From Amblyomma americanum (Eukaryota; Arthropoda; Arachnida; Ixodida; Ixodidae): a stretch of DNA of 64,000 nucleotides. Under the pieces are notes generated by a model that was not told the origin of the DNA, searched no databases, and saw only the letters and a program-made list of their open reading frames with translations. Shown here piece after piece: positions 23,301-32,529 of this stretch (within the stretch, counting starts at the first letter, position 1; every line of letters begins with the position of its first letter). The position numbers and the translations under genes are program-made. Where the stretch lies: the NCBI RefSeq assembly GCF_052857255.1, contig NW_027526486.1, positions 2,542,001 through 2,606,000 on the forward strand. Direction: 5' to 3'.

Positions 23301-24805
23301 GCAACTACCGCCTTTGCAGCGAGCTCCCGAACTCTCGGTCTGGTTAAGGCCTGAACGCTAGCCTCACCAAACAAAAGCCCCTTCTCGCGCAGGAGGTGAT
23401 CGGACCTGTTCGAAAATAGGTACGGGTACTGGGGGGGCAGCATAGATGACACTACGGCCTCCGTCTCAAGTGCTCCGAAAGGTCCTTCAATAAGCACTTT
23501 TGCTACGGGCAGACACACGCTATGAGCTTCCACGGCTTGCTTGATCCATGCGCACTCGCCCGTGAACATATCGGGTTCTACGTAAGAGGGGTGAACTACA
23601 TCCATTGTAGCTGCGGAATCACGAAGCACTCGGCACTCTTTCCCTTTCACGAGGAAGTCTCGCATGTAAGGCTCCAGAAGCTTCATGTTCTCGTCAGTGC
23701 TACATAATGACAAACACACGACTTTTGTTTTTGTTTCTGGACACTGCGCCGAAAAGTGACCCGGTTTCTGGCACGTATAACACACGCGCGCTTGCCTCGC
23801 CTCGAACAGCTTTCTGCGTTCGGCTTCGGCTGCCGCCGTCTCCTTACGTTCGGTCGGACTGCTTTCACTCGCATCCGCACTACGCGTGTCCCCCCTTGCT
23901 CTCATGGGTGTGAACTTCGGCCTCTCAGACTTGGAGCCAAATTCACCCTTTTGACCGTCCTTAGCTCCGCGAGCCCGACGCGTCACAAACTCCTCGGCTA
24001 GCTCGGCGGCTTTAGCCACTGTACTAACGTCAGGACTATCCAAGACCCAATACCGCACGTTCTCAGGTAACCGACTATAAAACTGTTCCAGCCCGAAACA
24101 CTGCAGAATTTTCTCGTGGTCACCAAACGCTTTCTCTTCTTTGAGCCACTCCTGCATGTTTGACATAAGCCTGTAGGCAAACTCTGTATATGACTCATTT
24201 CTGCCTTTTTCATTTTCCCGAAACTTCCGACGGAACGCCTCCGCTGACAGCCTGTACTTTTTTAGCAGACTTGATTTCACTTGGTCGAAATCCTCTGCCT
24301 CCTCTCTCTTCAAGCGAGCGACTACGTCGGCCGCCTCGGCGGGTAACAAAGTGAGCAAGCGCTGTGGCCACGTTTCCCGAGAGAACCCCTGCTTCTCGCA
24401 CGTTCGCTCAAAGTTAACCAGGAACAAACCAATGTCCTCTCCAAGCTTAAACGGCCGCATCAGGTCAGTAATTTTGAACGATACCCGTTCTCCTGCACCG
24501 TGTGCCTGACTTCCATAACGAGCGCGTTCCATCTCTACCTCGAGACGCTTCATTTCTAAAGCGCGCTCTTCTTTCTCTTTTTGCTCTTTACGTTCGCGCT
24601 CGTCTTTCTGCTCTTTACGTTCGCGCTCCTCTTTTTGCTCCCTCTCCTCAATGGTCTCAAGGCATTCCGACAGCTCGTCATCCTCAGCCTCCAACTCAAG
24701 AATAGCCCTTAGCAGTTCTGGTTTTCTGAGTTTGTCTGAGACATCTAGACCCAACTCTCTTGCAAGCTCCAGCAATTTCGGTTTGCGCAACGACTTCAAA
24801 TCCAT
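20357..24805 (-). CDS. Gag-Pol polyprotein (Gag-PR-IN-RT-RH), 1482 aa
   Basis: This single frame encodes the whole retrotransposon machinery. Domains in order: SAP-like segment (about 1-36); highly charged Glu/Lys/Arg coiled coil (about 50-96); SCAN-like Gag (about 110-278); CCHC zinc knuckle C342, C345, H350, C355; aspartic protease with D396-S397-A398; integrase zinc finger H641, H648, C678, C681; integrase core D711, D770, E805; a GPY/F-like C-terminal module (W941-EGP to about Y978); reverse transcriptase (about 1060-1265) with D1154, VDYRRLN at 1118-1124 and YLDD at 1215-1218; RNase H with D1366, E1406, D1433, D1476. Integrase before RT in a gypsy-type protein marks the Gmr1-like lineage. 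The start is the first ATG of the frame, in a good context (GCAGCCATGG), 310 bp inside the 5' LTR. There are no frameshifts or internal stops. Oddities: protease D-S-A instead of D-S/T-G, and 34 residues between D770 and E805 instead of 35. Gag and Pol share one frame, so no frameshift signal is needed. Confidence 0.95.
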   Translation of the reverse strand: MDLKSLRKPKLLELARELGLDVSDKLRKPELLRAILELEAEDDELSECLETIEEREQKEERERKEQKDERERKEQKEKEERALEMKRLEVEMERARYGSQAHGAGERVSFKITDLMRPFKLGEDIGLFLVNFERTCEKQGFSRETWPQRLLTLLPAEAADVVARLKREEAEDFDQVKSSLLKKYRLSAEAFRRKFRENEKGRNESYTEFAYRLMSNMQEWLKEEKAFGDHEKILQCFGLEQFYSRLPENVRYWVLDSPDVSTVAKAAELAEEFVTRRARGAKDGQKGEFGSKSERPKFTPMRARGDTRSADASESSPTERKETAAAEAERRKLFEARQARVCYTCQKPGHFSAQCPETKTKVVCLSLCSTDENMKLLEPYMRDFLVKGKECRVLRDSAATMDVVHPSYVEPDMFTGECAWIKQAVEAHSVCLPVAKVLIEGPFGALETEAVVSSMLPPQYPYLFSNRSDHLLREKGLLFGEASVQALTRPRVRELAAKAVVAGPTLSNNEKGSEAQQADIQSTSELNKIEPVALKAPGTGEETPDTGKLEELSADLLIAPTSDGLNRLLKVSRSALIAEQKKDGSLENMRCNVKEGIAKKNVRFVERGGVLYRKYLDRRRVEFDQLIVPQCYRQDLLRLSHGGSWSGHLGVKKTKDRLLQEYYWPGCFRDVETFVRTCDTCQRVGKPGDKSRAPLKLVPIITEPFRRLVIDTVGPLPVTATGYRHILTVICPATKFPEAVPLKELSSVEIVNALLSIFSQVGFPAEIQSDQGTVFTSALTTAFLERCGVKLLHSSVYHPQSNSVEKLHSVMKRVLRALCFEQQSDWELCLPGVMFALRTAPHAATGFSPAELVYGRSLRSPLRMLRDSWEGRGDDPVVVEYVLSLLERLRRAQELSGEAMAKAQQRAKVYYDRTARARRFEVGDEVMVLRTSLKNKLDVQWEGPARIVQKLSDVNYVVSLPKKRKAQQVYHCNLLKPYRQREAVVCMMVNVPEELPVELPGLGSVTNREDTDQVISDLIIKAPLSPEQKTELHQLLQEFQGQFSERPGRTSVLTHDIELTSPEPVRSKAYRVSPRQRDIMEAEVKKMLQLGVIEAGESDYTSPLILVEVPGKEPRPCVDYRRLNSITKDQIYPIPNIEERLEKVSSAQFISTLDLVRGYWLVPLTEEASRYAAFISPMGTFRPKVLSFGLKNAPYCFSSLMYKVLRGQEEFALPYLDDVAIFSASWSEHMAHLRAVLTRLREAGLTVKAPKCQLAQAEVVYLGHVIGQGRRRPSEIKVAAVRDFPQPRTKTDIRSFLGVAGYYQRYIPRYSDIAAPLTDALRKTEPQTVVWGETKERAFSALKSALTSQPVLRSPDYTKGFVVQCDASERGMGVVLCQRDNGEVEHPVLYASRKLTCREQAYSATEKECACLVWAVQKLSCYLAGSRFIIETDHCPLQWLQTIPPKNGRLLRWSLALQQYSFEVRYKKGSLNGNADGLSRSP

Positions 24806-25095
24806 GGCTGCTCCGAATGCTGCTTTCTCTACTGCCTACTATTGTCTTGCCGCAAACTAACCCGGCAGCAACGACAACACAATTACCAGCTCTGTTTCTG
24901 ACACTAACAAAAGCCTGGCAAAACTCAGAAGAAAGTCCCGCACTCACCAAACCTCGCAGCCACGAATTCAGCGCAGTCGTTCCGCTGCAGGCAACCAGTC
25001 ATCACACAGGGCTCGTTGCACTGCTCCCGGATGGTCGTTGAGCTGCTCAGCATACAGTTGACCGCATATCTTCGCTGCTGGCCTCCGTTGTCGGG
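24806..25095 (-). other. Untranslated leader of the retrotransposon
   Basis: This is the 290 bp between the primer-binding site and the Gag-Pol start. It has no frame continuous with Gag and no obvious domain. It is where a packaging signal would be expected, but I cannot point to one. Confidence 0.7.
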
Positions 25096-25113
25096 ATCCC
25101 ACCGCTGCCACCA
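25096..25113 (-). promoter_or_regulatory. Primer-binding site, tRNA-Leu type
   Basis: The minus strand reads TGGTGGCAGCGGTGGGAT starting 2 nt inside the 5' LTR. Its complement, ATCCCACCGCTGCCACCA, matches 18 nt of the 3' end (with CCA) of the animal tRNA-Leu(AAG) type as I remember it. The match breaks at the next base, the usual length for a primer-binding site. Minus-strand DNA synthesis would be primed here. The isoacceptor in this host is not certain. Confidence 0.85.
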
Positions 25114-25230
25114 GTTGTTGCAAATGGGTTGCAAGCCCCAAGGGTAGCGTTGGCCTGGCGGCCTGGGGCAAAGCTGGAAACATCCGAAGGTCCCGGCAAA
25201 GGATGAGTCGACTGGCAACAGAACAACTTG

Positions 25231-25236
25231 TTTATT
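25231..25236 (-). promoter_or_regulatory. Poly(A) signal AATAAA, 5' LTR
   Basis: AATAAA on the minus strand, about 90 bp downstream of the TATA box, at the expected place near the end of R. Confidence 0.6.
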
Positions 25237-25325
25237 CTGGCATCTCAAAAGAGCAGCCGGTCAGGGCGACCACGTTACTCGAAGGAAGGAATCGAAGTCC
25301 TCTTCTTGGCGTCCGGCGCAGCTGT

Positions 25326-25333
25326 CTTTTATA
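25326..25333 (-). promoter_or_regulatory. TATA box, 5' LTR
   Basis: The minus strand reads TATAAAAG, about 335 bp from the U3 end of the 5' LTR. Transcription of the element should start roughly 25-30 bp downstream, near 25300. Confidence 0.7.
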
Positions 25334-25515
25334 CCCACGGAGTCGAGGGCAAGAAGGAACGGCTTGGGAAGAGGCGTCCGATACGGCGACGCTTGAACAT
25401 GTCCAGACGTGACGGGCGCGTCCGCCAGGCCGGCGCCGGTCAGACCTCCTCGCCTCCCAGTTCGGGAGCTCCTCTCCCCGGCTGCCGCGCTTTGACAAGC
25501 GTGGGCACCAACATG

Positions 25516-25541
25516 CACACACACAAACACACGCACGCACG
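25516..25541 (+). repeat. CA/CG microsatellite inside the 5' LTR
   Basis: Partner of 19725-19750, interrupted by the A at 25526. Confidence 0.85.
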
Positions 25542-25667
25542 ACGACACGTGGCACTGAAACCTGCCTGGACGCGCTTGGCGGGAGGCGTTGCGGCCGCGA
25601 TGAACAAAGCCGCGGCGTCCGTTGCATCCGCGCCGGCTATACCGCGCATCGTAGGCGAGACGTAACA

Positions 25668-25671
25668 CGGT
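25668..25671. repeat. Target site duplication, right copy (CGGT)
   Basis: This matches 19321-19324. It is followed by ATACAAGTTTTCGCGC, so the empty site reads GAGCCGGTATACAAG. That variant is present in intact monomers elsewhere, for example near 11375 and 27995. Confidence 0.88.
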
Positions 25672-28600
25672 ATACAAGTTTTCGCGCAGTTCTGAGAGAA
25701 ATTGTTTACACATTTCTCTCGTGTACTCTTCGACGACTTGTAAAATCGATGCTCGTGAATCTTGCATGTTTCGATCTAAAACGACGTATCCCTTTGTTTT
25801 GAGCCGGAATACAAGTTTTCGCGCAGTTCTGAGAGAAAAACTTTACACCTTTCTCTCGTCTACTATTCGACGACTTGTAAAATAGATGGTCGTGAATCTT
25901 GCTAGTTTCGATCTAAAACTATCTATCCCATTGTTTTGAGCCGGAGTACAAGTTTTCGCGCAGTTCTGAGAGAAAAAGTTTACACCTTTCTCTCGTGCAC
26001 TCTTCGACGACTTGTAAAATCGATGCTCGTGAATCATGCTAGTTTCGATCTAAAACGATGTGTCCCGTTGTTTTGAGCCGGAATACAAGTTTTCGCGCAG
26101 TTCAGAGAGAAAAAGTTTACACCTTTCTCTCGTCTACTCTTCGAGGACTTGTAAAATCGATGCTCGTGAATCTAGCTAGTTTTGATCTAAAACGATGTAT
26201 CCCGTTTTTTTTTTTAGCCGGAATACAAGTTTTCGCGCAGTTCTGAGAGAAAAAGTTTACACCTTTCTCTCGTCTACTATTCGACGACTTGTAAAATCGA
26301 TGCTCGTGAATCTTGCTAGTTTCGACCTAAAACGATGTATCCCTTTGTTTTGAGCCGGAATACAAGTTTTCGCGCAGTTCTGAGAGAAAAAGTTTACACC
26401 TTTCTCTCGTGTACTCTTCGACGACTTGTGAAATCCATGCTCGTTAATCATGCTAGTTTCGATCTAAAACGATGTATCCCGTTGTTTTGAGTCGGAATAC
26501 AAGTTTTCGCGCAGTTCTGAGAGGAAAAGTTTACACCTTTCTCTCGTCTACTCTTCGAAGACTTGTAAAATCGATGCTCGTGAATCTTGCTAGTTTCAGT
26601 CTAAAACGATGTATCCCGTTGTTTTGAGCCGGAATACAAGTTTTCGCGCAGTTCTGAGAGAAAAAGTTTACACCTTTCTCTCGTGTATCTTCGACGACTT
26701 GTAAAATCGATGCTCGTGAATCTTGCTAGTTTCGATCTAAAACGACGTATCCCGTTGTTTTGAGCCGGAATACAAGTTTTCGCGCTGTTCTGAGAGAAAA
26801 AGTTTACACCTTTCTCTCGTCTACTCTTCGAGGACTTGTAAAATCGATGCTCGTGAATCTAGCTAGTTTTGATCTAAAACGATGTATCCCGTTTTTTTTA
26901 ACCGGAATACAAGTTTTCGCGCAGTTCTGAGAGAAAAAGTTTACACCTTTCTCTCGTCTACTATTCGACGACTTGTAAAATCGATGCTCGTGAATCTTGC
27001 TAGTTTCGACCTAAAACGATGTATCCCTTTGTTTTGAGCCGGAATACAAGTTTTCGCGCAGTTCTGAGAGAAAAAGTTTACACCTTTCTCTCGTCTACTC
27101 TTCGAAGACTTGTAAAATCGATGCTCGTGAATCTTGCTAGTTTCGATCTAAAACGATGAATCCCGTTGTTTTGAGCCGGAATACAAGTTTTCGCGCAGTT
27201 CTGAGAGAAAAAGTTTACACCTTTCTCTCGTCTACTCTTCGAGGACTTGTAAAATCGATGCTCGTGAATCTAGCTAGTTTTGATCTAAAACGATGTATCC
27301 CGTTTTTTTTAGCCGGAATACAAGTTTTCGCGCAGTTCTGAGAGAAAAAGTTTACACCTTTCTCTCGTCTACTATTCGACGACTTGTAAAATCGATGCTC
27401 GTGAATCTTGCTAGTTTCGACCTAAAACGACGTATCCCGTTGTTTTGAGCCGGAATACAAGTTTTCGCGCTGTTCTGAGAGAAAAAGTTTACACCTTTCT
27501 CTCGTCTACTCTTCGACGACTTGTAAAATCGATGCTCGTGAATCTTGCTAGTTTCGATCTAAAACGATGAATCCCGTTGTTTTGAGCCGGAATACAAGTT
27601 TTCACGCAGTTCTGAGAGGAAAAGTTTACACCTTTCTCTCGTGTACTCTTCGACGACATGTAAAATCGATGCTCGTGAATCTTGCTAGTTTCGATCTAAA
27701 ACGATGAATCCCGTTGTTTTGAGCCGGAATACAGTTTTCGCGCAGTTCTGAGAGAAAAAGTTTACACCTTTCTCTCGTCTACTCTTCGGCGACTTGTAAA
27801 ATCGATGCTCGTGAATCTTGCTAGTTTCGATCTAAAACGATGTATCCCGTTTTTTTGAGCCGGAATACAAGTTTTCGCGCAGTTCTGAGAGAAAACGTTT
27901 ACACCTTTCTCTCGTCTCCTCTTCGACGACTTGTAAAATCGATGCTCGTGAATCTTGCTAGTTTCGATGTAAAACGATGTATCCCGTTTTTTTGAGCCGG
28001 TATACAAGTTTTCGCGCAGTTCTGAGAGAAAACGTTTACACATTTCTCTCGTGTACTCTTCGACGACTTGTAAAATCGATGCTCTTGAATCTTGCGTGTT
28101 TCGATCTAAAACGATGTATCCCGTTGTTTTGAGCCGGAATACAAGTTTTCGCGCAGTTCTGAGAGAAAACGTTTACATCTTTCTCTCGTCTACTCTTCGA
28201 GGACTTGTAAAATCGATTCTCGTGAATCTAGCTAGTTTTGATCTAAAACGATGTATCCCGTTTTTTTGAGCCGGAATACAAGTTTTCGCGCTGTTCTGAG
28301 AGAAAAAGTTTACACCTTTCTCTCGTCTACTCTTCGACGACTTGTAAAATCGATGCTCGTGAATCTTGCTAGTTTCAATCTAAAACGATGTATCCCGTTG
28401 TTTTGAGCCGGAATACAAGTTTTCGCGCCGTTCTGAGAGAAAAAGTTTACAACTTTCTCTCGTGTATCTTCGACGACTTGTAAAATCGATGCTCGTGAAT
28501 CTTGCTAGTTTCGATCTAAAACGATGAATCCCGTTGTTTTGAGCCGGAATACAAGTTTTCGCGCAGTTCTGAGAGAAAAAGTTTACACCTTTTTTCTCGT

Positions 28601-29382
28601 CTACTCTTCGAGGACTTGTAAAATCGATGCTCGTGAATCTAGCTAGTTTTGATCTAAAACAATGTATCCCGTTTTTTTTAGCCGGAATACAAGTTTTCGC
28701 GCAGTTCTGAGAGAAAAAGTTTACACCTTTCTCTCGTCTCCTATTCGACGACTTGTAAAATCGATGCTCGTGAATCTTGCTAGTTTCGACCTAAAACGAT
28801 GTATCCCTTTGTTTTGAGCCGGAATACAAGTTTTCGCGCAGTTCTGAGAGAAAAAGTTTACACCTTTCTCTCGTGTACTCTTCGACGACTTGTAAAATCC
28901 ATGCTCGGTAATCATGCTAGTTTCGATCTAAAACGATGTATCCCGTTGTTTTGAGCCGGAATACAAGTTTTCGCGCAGTTCTGAGAGAAAAAGTTTACAC
29001 CTTTCTCTCGTCTACTCTTCGAAGACTTGTAAAATCGATGCTCGTGAATCTTGCTAGTTTCAATCTAAAACGATGTATCCCGTTGTTTTGAGCCGGAATA
29101 CAAGTTTTCGCGCAGTTCTGAGAGAAAAAAGTTTACACCTTTCTCTCGTGTATCTTCGACGACTTGTAAAATCGATGCTCGTGAATCTTGCTAGTTTCGA
29201 TCTAAAACGACGTATCCCGTTGTTTTGAGCCGGAATACAAGTTTTCGCGCTGTTCTGAGAGAAAAAGTTTACACCTTTCTCTCGTCTACTCTTCGACGAC
29301 TTGTAAAATCGATTCTCGTGAATCTTGCTAGTTTCGATCTAAAACGATGAATCCCGTTGTTTTGAGCCGGAATACAAGTTTT

Positions 29383-31310
29383 CACGCAGTTCTGAGAGGA
29401 AAAGTTTACACCTTTCTCTCGTGTCATCTTCGACGACATGTAAAATCGATGCTCGTGAATCTTGCTAGTTTCGATCTAAAACGATGAATCCCGTTGTTTT
29501 GAGCCGGAATACAAGTTTTGGCGCAGTTCTGAGAGAAAAAGTTTACACCTTTCTCTCGTCTACTCTTCGTCGACTTGTAAAATCGATGCTCGTGAATCTT
29601 GCTAGTTTCGATCTAAAACGATGTATCCCGTTTTTTTGAGCCGGAATACAAGTTTTCGCGCAGTTCTGAGAGAAAACGTTTACACCTTTCTCTCGTCTCC
29701 TCTTCGACGACTTGTAAAATCGATGCTCGTGAATCTTGCTAGTTTCGATCTAAAACGATGTATCCCGTTTTTTTTGAGCCGGTATACAAGTTTTCGCGCA
29801 GTTCTGAGAGAAAACGTTGACACATTTCTCTCGTGTACTCTTCGACGACTTGTAAAATCGATGCTCTTGAATCTTGCGTGTTTCGATCTAAAACGATGTA
29901 TCCCGTTGTTTTGAGCCGGAATACATGTTTTCGCGCAGTTCTGAGAGAAAACGTTTACACCTTTCTCTCGTCTACTCTTCGACGACTTGTAAAATCGATG
30001 CTCGTGAATCTTGCTAGTTTCGATCTAAAACGATGTGTCCCGTTGTTCTGAGCCGGAATACAAGTTTTCGCGCAGTTCTGAGAGAAAAAGTTTACACCTT
30101 TCTCTCGTGCACTCTTCGACGACTTGTAAAATCGATGCTCGTGAATCTTGCTAGTTTCGATCTAAAACGATGAATCCCGTTGTTTTGAGCCGGAATACAA
30201 GTTTTCGCGCAGTTCTGAGAGAAAAAGTTTACAACTTTCTCTCGTGTATCTTCGACGACTTGTAAAATCGATGCTCGTGAATCTTGCTAGTTTCGATCTA
30301 AAACGATGAATCCCGTTGTTTTGAGCCGGAATACAAGTTTTCGCGCAGTTCTGAGAGAAAAAGTTTACACCTTTTTTCGCGTCTACTCTTCGAGGACTTG
30401 TAAAATCGATGCTCGTGAATCTATCTAGTTTTGATCTAAAACGATGTATCCCGTTTTATTTTAGCCGGAATACAAGTTTTCGCGCAGTTCTGAGAGAAAA
30501 AGTTTACACCTTTCTCTCGTCTACTATTCGACGACTTGTAAAATCGATGCTCGTGAATCTTGCTAGTTTCGACCTAAAACGACGTATCCCTTTGTTTTGA
30601 GCCGGAATACAAGTTTTCGCGCAGTTCTGAGAGAAAAAGTTTACACCTTTCTCTCGTGTACTCTTCGACGACTTGTAAAATCCATGCTCGTTAATCATGC
30701 TAGTTTCGATCTAAAACGATGTATCCCATTGTTTTGAGCCGGAATACAAGTTTTCGCGCAGTTCTGAGAGGAAAAGTTTACACCTTTCTCTCGTCTACTC
30801 TTCGAAGACTTGTAAAATCGATGCTCGTGAATCTTGCTAGTTTCAGTCTAAAACGATGTATCCCGTTGTTTGAGCCGGAATACAAGTTTTCGCGCAGTTC
30901 TGAGAGAAAAAGTTTACAACATTCTCTCGTGTATCTTCGACTTGTAAAATCGATGCTCGTGAATCTTGCTAGTTTCGATCTAAAACGATGAATCCCGTTG
31001 TTTTGAGCCGGAATACAAGTTTTCACGCAGTTCTGAGAGGAAAAGTTTACACCTTTCTCTCGTGTACTCTTCGACGACATGTAAAATCGATGCTCGTGAA
31101 TCTTGCTAGTTTCGATCTAAAACGATGAATCCCGTTGTTTTGAGCCGGAATACAAGTTTTCGCGCAGTTCTGAGAGAAAAAGTTTACACCTTTCTCTCGT
31201 CTACTCTTCGAGGACTTGTAAAATCGATGCTCGTGAATCTAGCTAGTTTTGATCTAAAACGATGTATCCCGTTGTTTTGAGCCGGAATACAAGTTTTCGC
31301 GCCGTTCTGA
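29383..31310 (+). repeat. Higher-order block E, partial copy
   Basis: This matches 32530-34457 at offset 3147. It shares CGTGTCATCTTCG, GGAATACATG, GTTCTGAGCC and CCGTTTTATTTTAGCC. It differs at 30429 (TAGTTTTG here, TAGCTTTG in the other two local copies). Confidence 0.85.
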
Positions 31311-32529
31311 GAGAAAAAGTTTACAACTTTCTCTCGTGTATCTTCGACGACTTGTAAAATCGATGCTCGTGAATCTTGCTAGTTTCGATCTAAAACGATG
31401 AATCCCGTTGTTTTGAGCCGGAATACAAGTTTTCGTGCAGTTCTGAGAGAAAAAGTTTACACCTTTTTTCTCGTCTACTCTTCGAGGACTTGTAAAATCG
31501 ATGCTCGTGAATCTAGCTAGTTTTGATCTAAAACGATGTATCCCGTTTTTTTTAGCCGGAATACAAGGTTTCGCGCAGTTCTGAGAGAAAAAGTTTACAC
31601 CTTTCTCTCGTCTACTATTCGACGACTTGTAAAATCGATGCTCGTGAATCTTGCTAGTTTCGACCTAAAACGATGTATCCCTTTGTTTTGAGCCGGAATA
31701 CAAGTTTTCGCGCAGTTCTGAGAGAAAAAGTTTACACCTTTCTCTCGTGTACTCTTCGACGACTTGTAAAATCCATGCTCGGTAATCATGCTAGTTTCGA
31801 TCTAAAACGATGTATCCCGTTGTTTTGAGCCGGAATACAAGTTTTCGCGCAGTTCTGAGAGAAAAAGTTTACACCTTTCTCTCGTCTACTCTTCGAAGAC
31901 TTGTAAAATCGATGCTCGTGAATCTTGCTAGTTTCAATCTAAAACGATGTATCCCGTTGTTTTGAGCCGGAATACAAGTTTTCGCGCAGTTCTGAGAGAA
32001 AAAGTTTACACCTTTCTCTCGTGTATCTTCGACGACTTGTAAAATCGATGCTCGTGAATCTTGCTAGTTTCGATCTAAAACGACGTATCCCGTTGTTTTG
32101 AGCCGGAATACAAGTTTTCGCGCTGTTCTGAGAGAAAAAGTTTACACCTTTCTCTCGTCTACTCTTCGACGACTTGTAAAATCGATGCTCGTGAATCTTG
32201 CTAGTTTCGATCTAAAACGATGAATCCCTTTGTTTTGAGCCGGAATACAAGTTTTCACGCAGTTCTGAGAGAAAAAAGTTTACACCTTTCTCTCGTGTAT
32301 CTTCGACGACTTGTAAAATCGATGCTCGTGAATCTTGCTAGTTTCGATCTAAAACGACGTATCCCGTTGTTTTGAGCCGGAATACAAGTTTTCGCGCTGT
32401 TCTGAGAGAAAAAGTTTACACCTTTCTCTCGTCTACTCTTCGACGACTTGTAAAATCGATGCTCGTGAATCTTGCTAGTTTCGATCTAAAACGATGAATC
32501 CCGTTGTTTTGAGCCGGAATACAAGTTTT

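Larger units (their letters stand above)
19325..25667 (-). mobile_element. Full-length Ty3/gypsy-type LTR retrotransposon, Gmr1-like order
   Basis: This is a 6343-bp element read on the minus strand. In element order it comprises: 5' LTR (25116-25667), 2-nt spacer, primer-binding site (25096-25113), leader, one Gag-Pol frame (24805-20357), a non-coding tail, a G-rich tract and the 3' LTR (19325-19876). The LTRs are the same length and begin TG and end CA. A 4-bp repeat CGGT flanks the element, and removing the element and one CGGT restores a continuous satellite monomer. No envelope-like frame follows pol. The LTRs differ at four sites, so the insertion is recent. The integrase-before-RT order with gypsy-type motifs points to the Gmr1-like lineage. 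The element is structurally complete, but two catalytic anomalies in Pol make autonomous activity doubtful. Confidence 0.96.
25116..25667 (-). repeat. 5' LTR of the retrotransposon
   Basis: In element orientation this 552-bp LTR starts TGTTACGTCT and ends ATTTGCAACA, so its ends share a short inverted TGTT/AACA. It carries a TATA box (25326-25333), a poly(A) signal (25231-25236) and a short CA/CG tract (25516-25541). From these landmarks U3 runs from 25667 to about 25300, R to about 25210 and U5 to 25116; the R boundaries are estimates. It differs from the 3' LTR at 25193, 25363, 25526 and 25606. Overlapping open frames on both strands reflect its GC-rich composition and are not taken as genes. 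Confidence 0.95.

Noticed and set aside
20803..25248. Plus-strand and alternative-frame open frames inside the retrotransposon body.
   Set aside because: They are shadows of the Gag-Pol frame or its leader, which has clear domains throughout.
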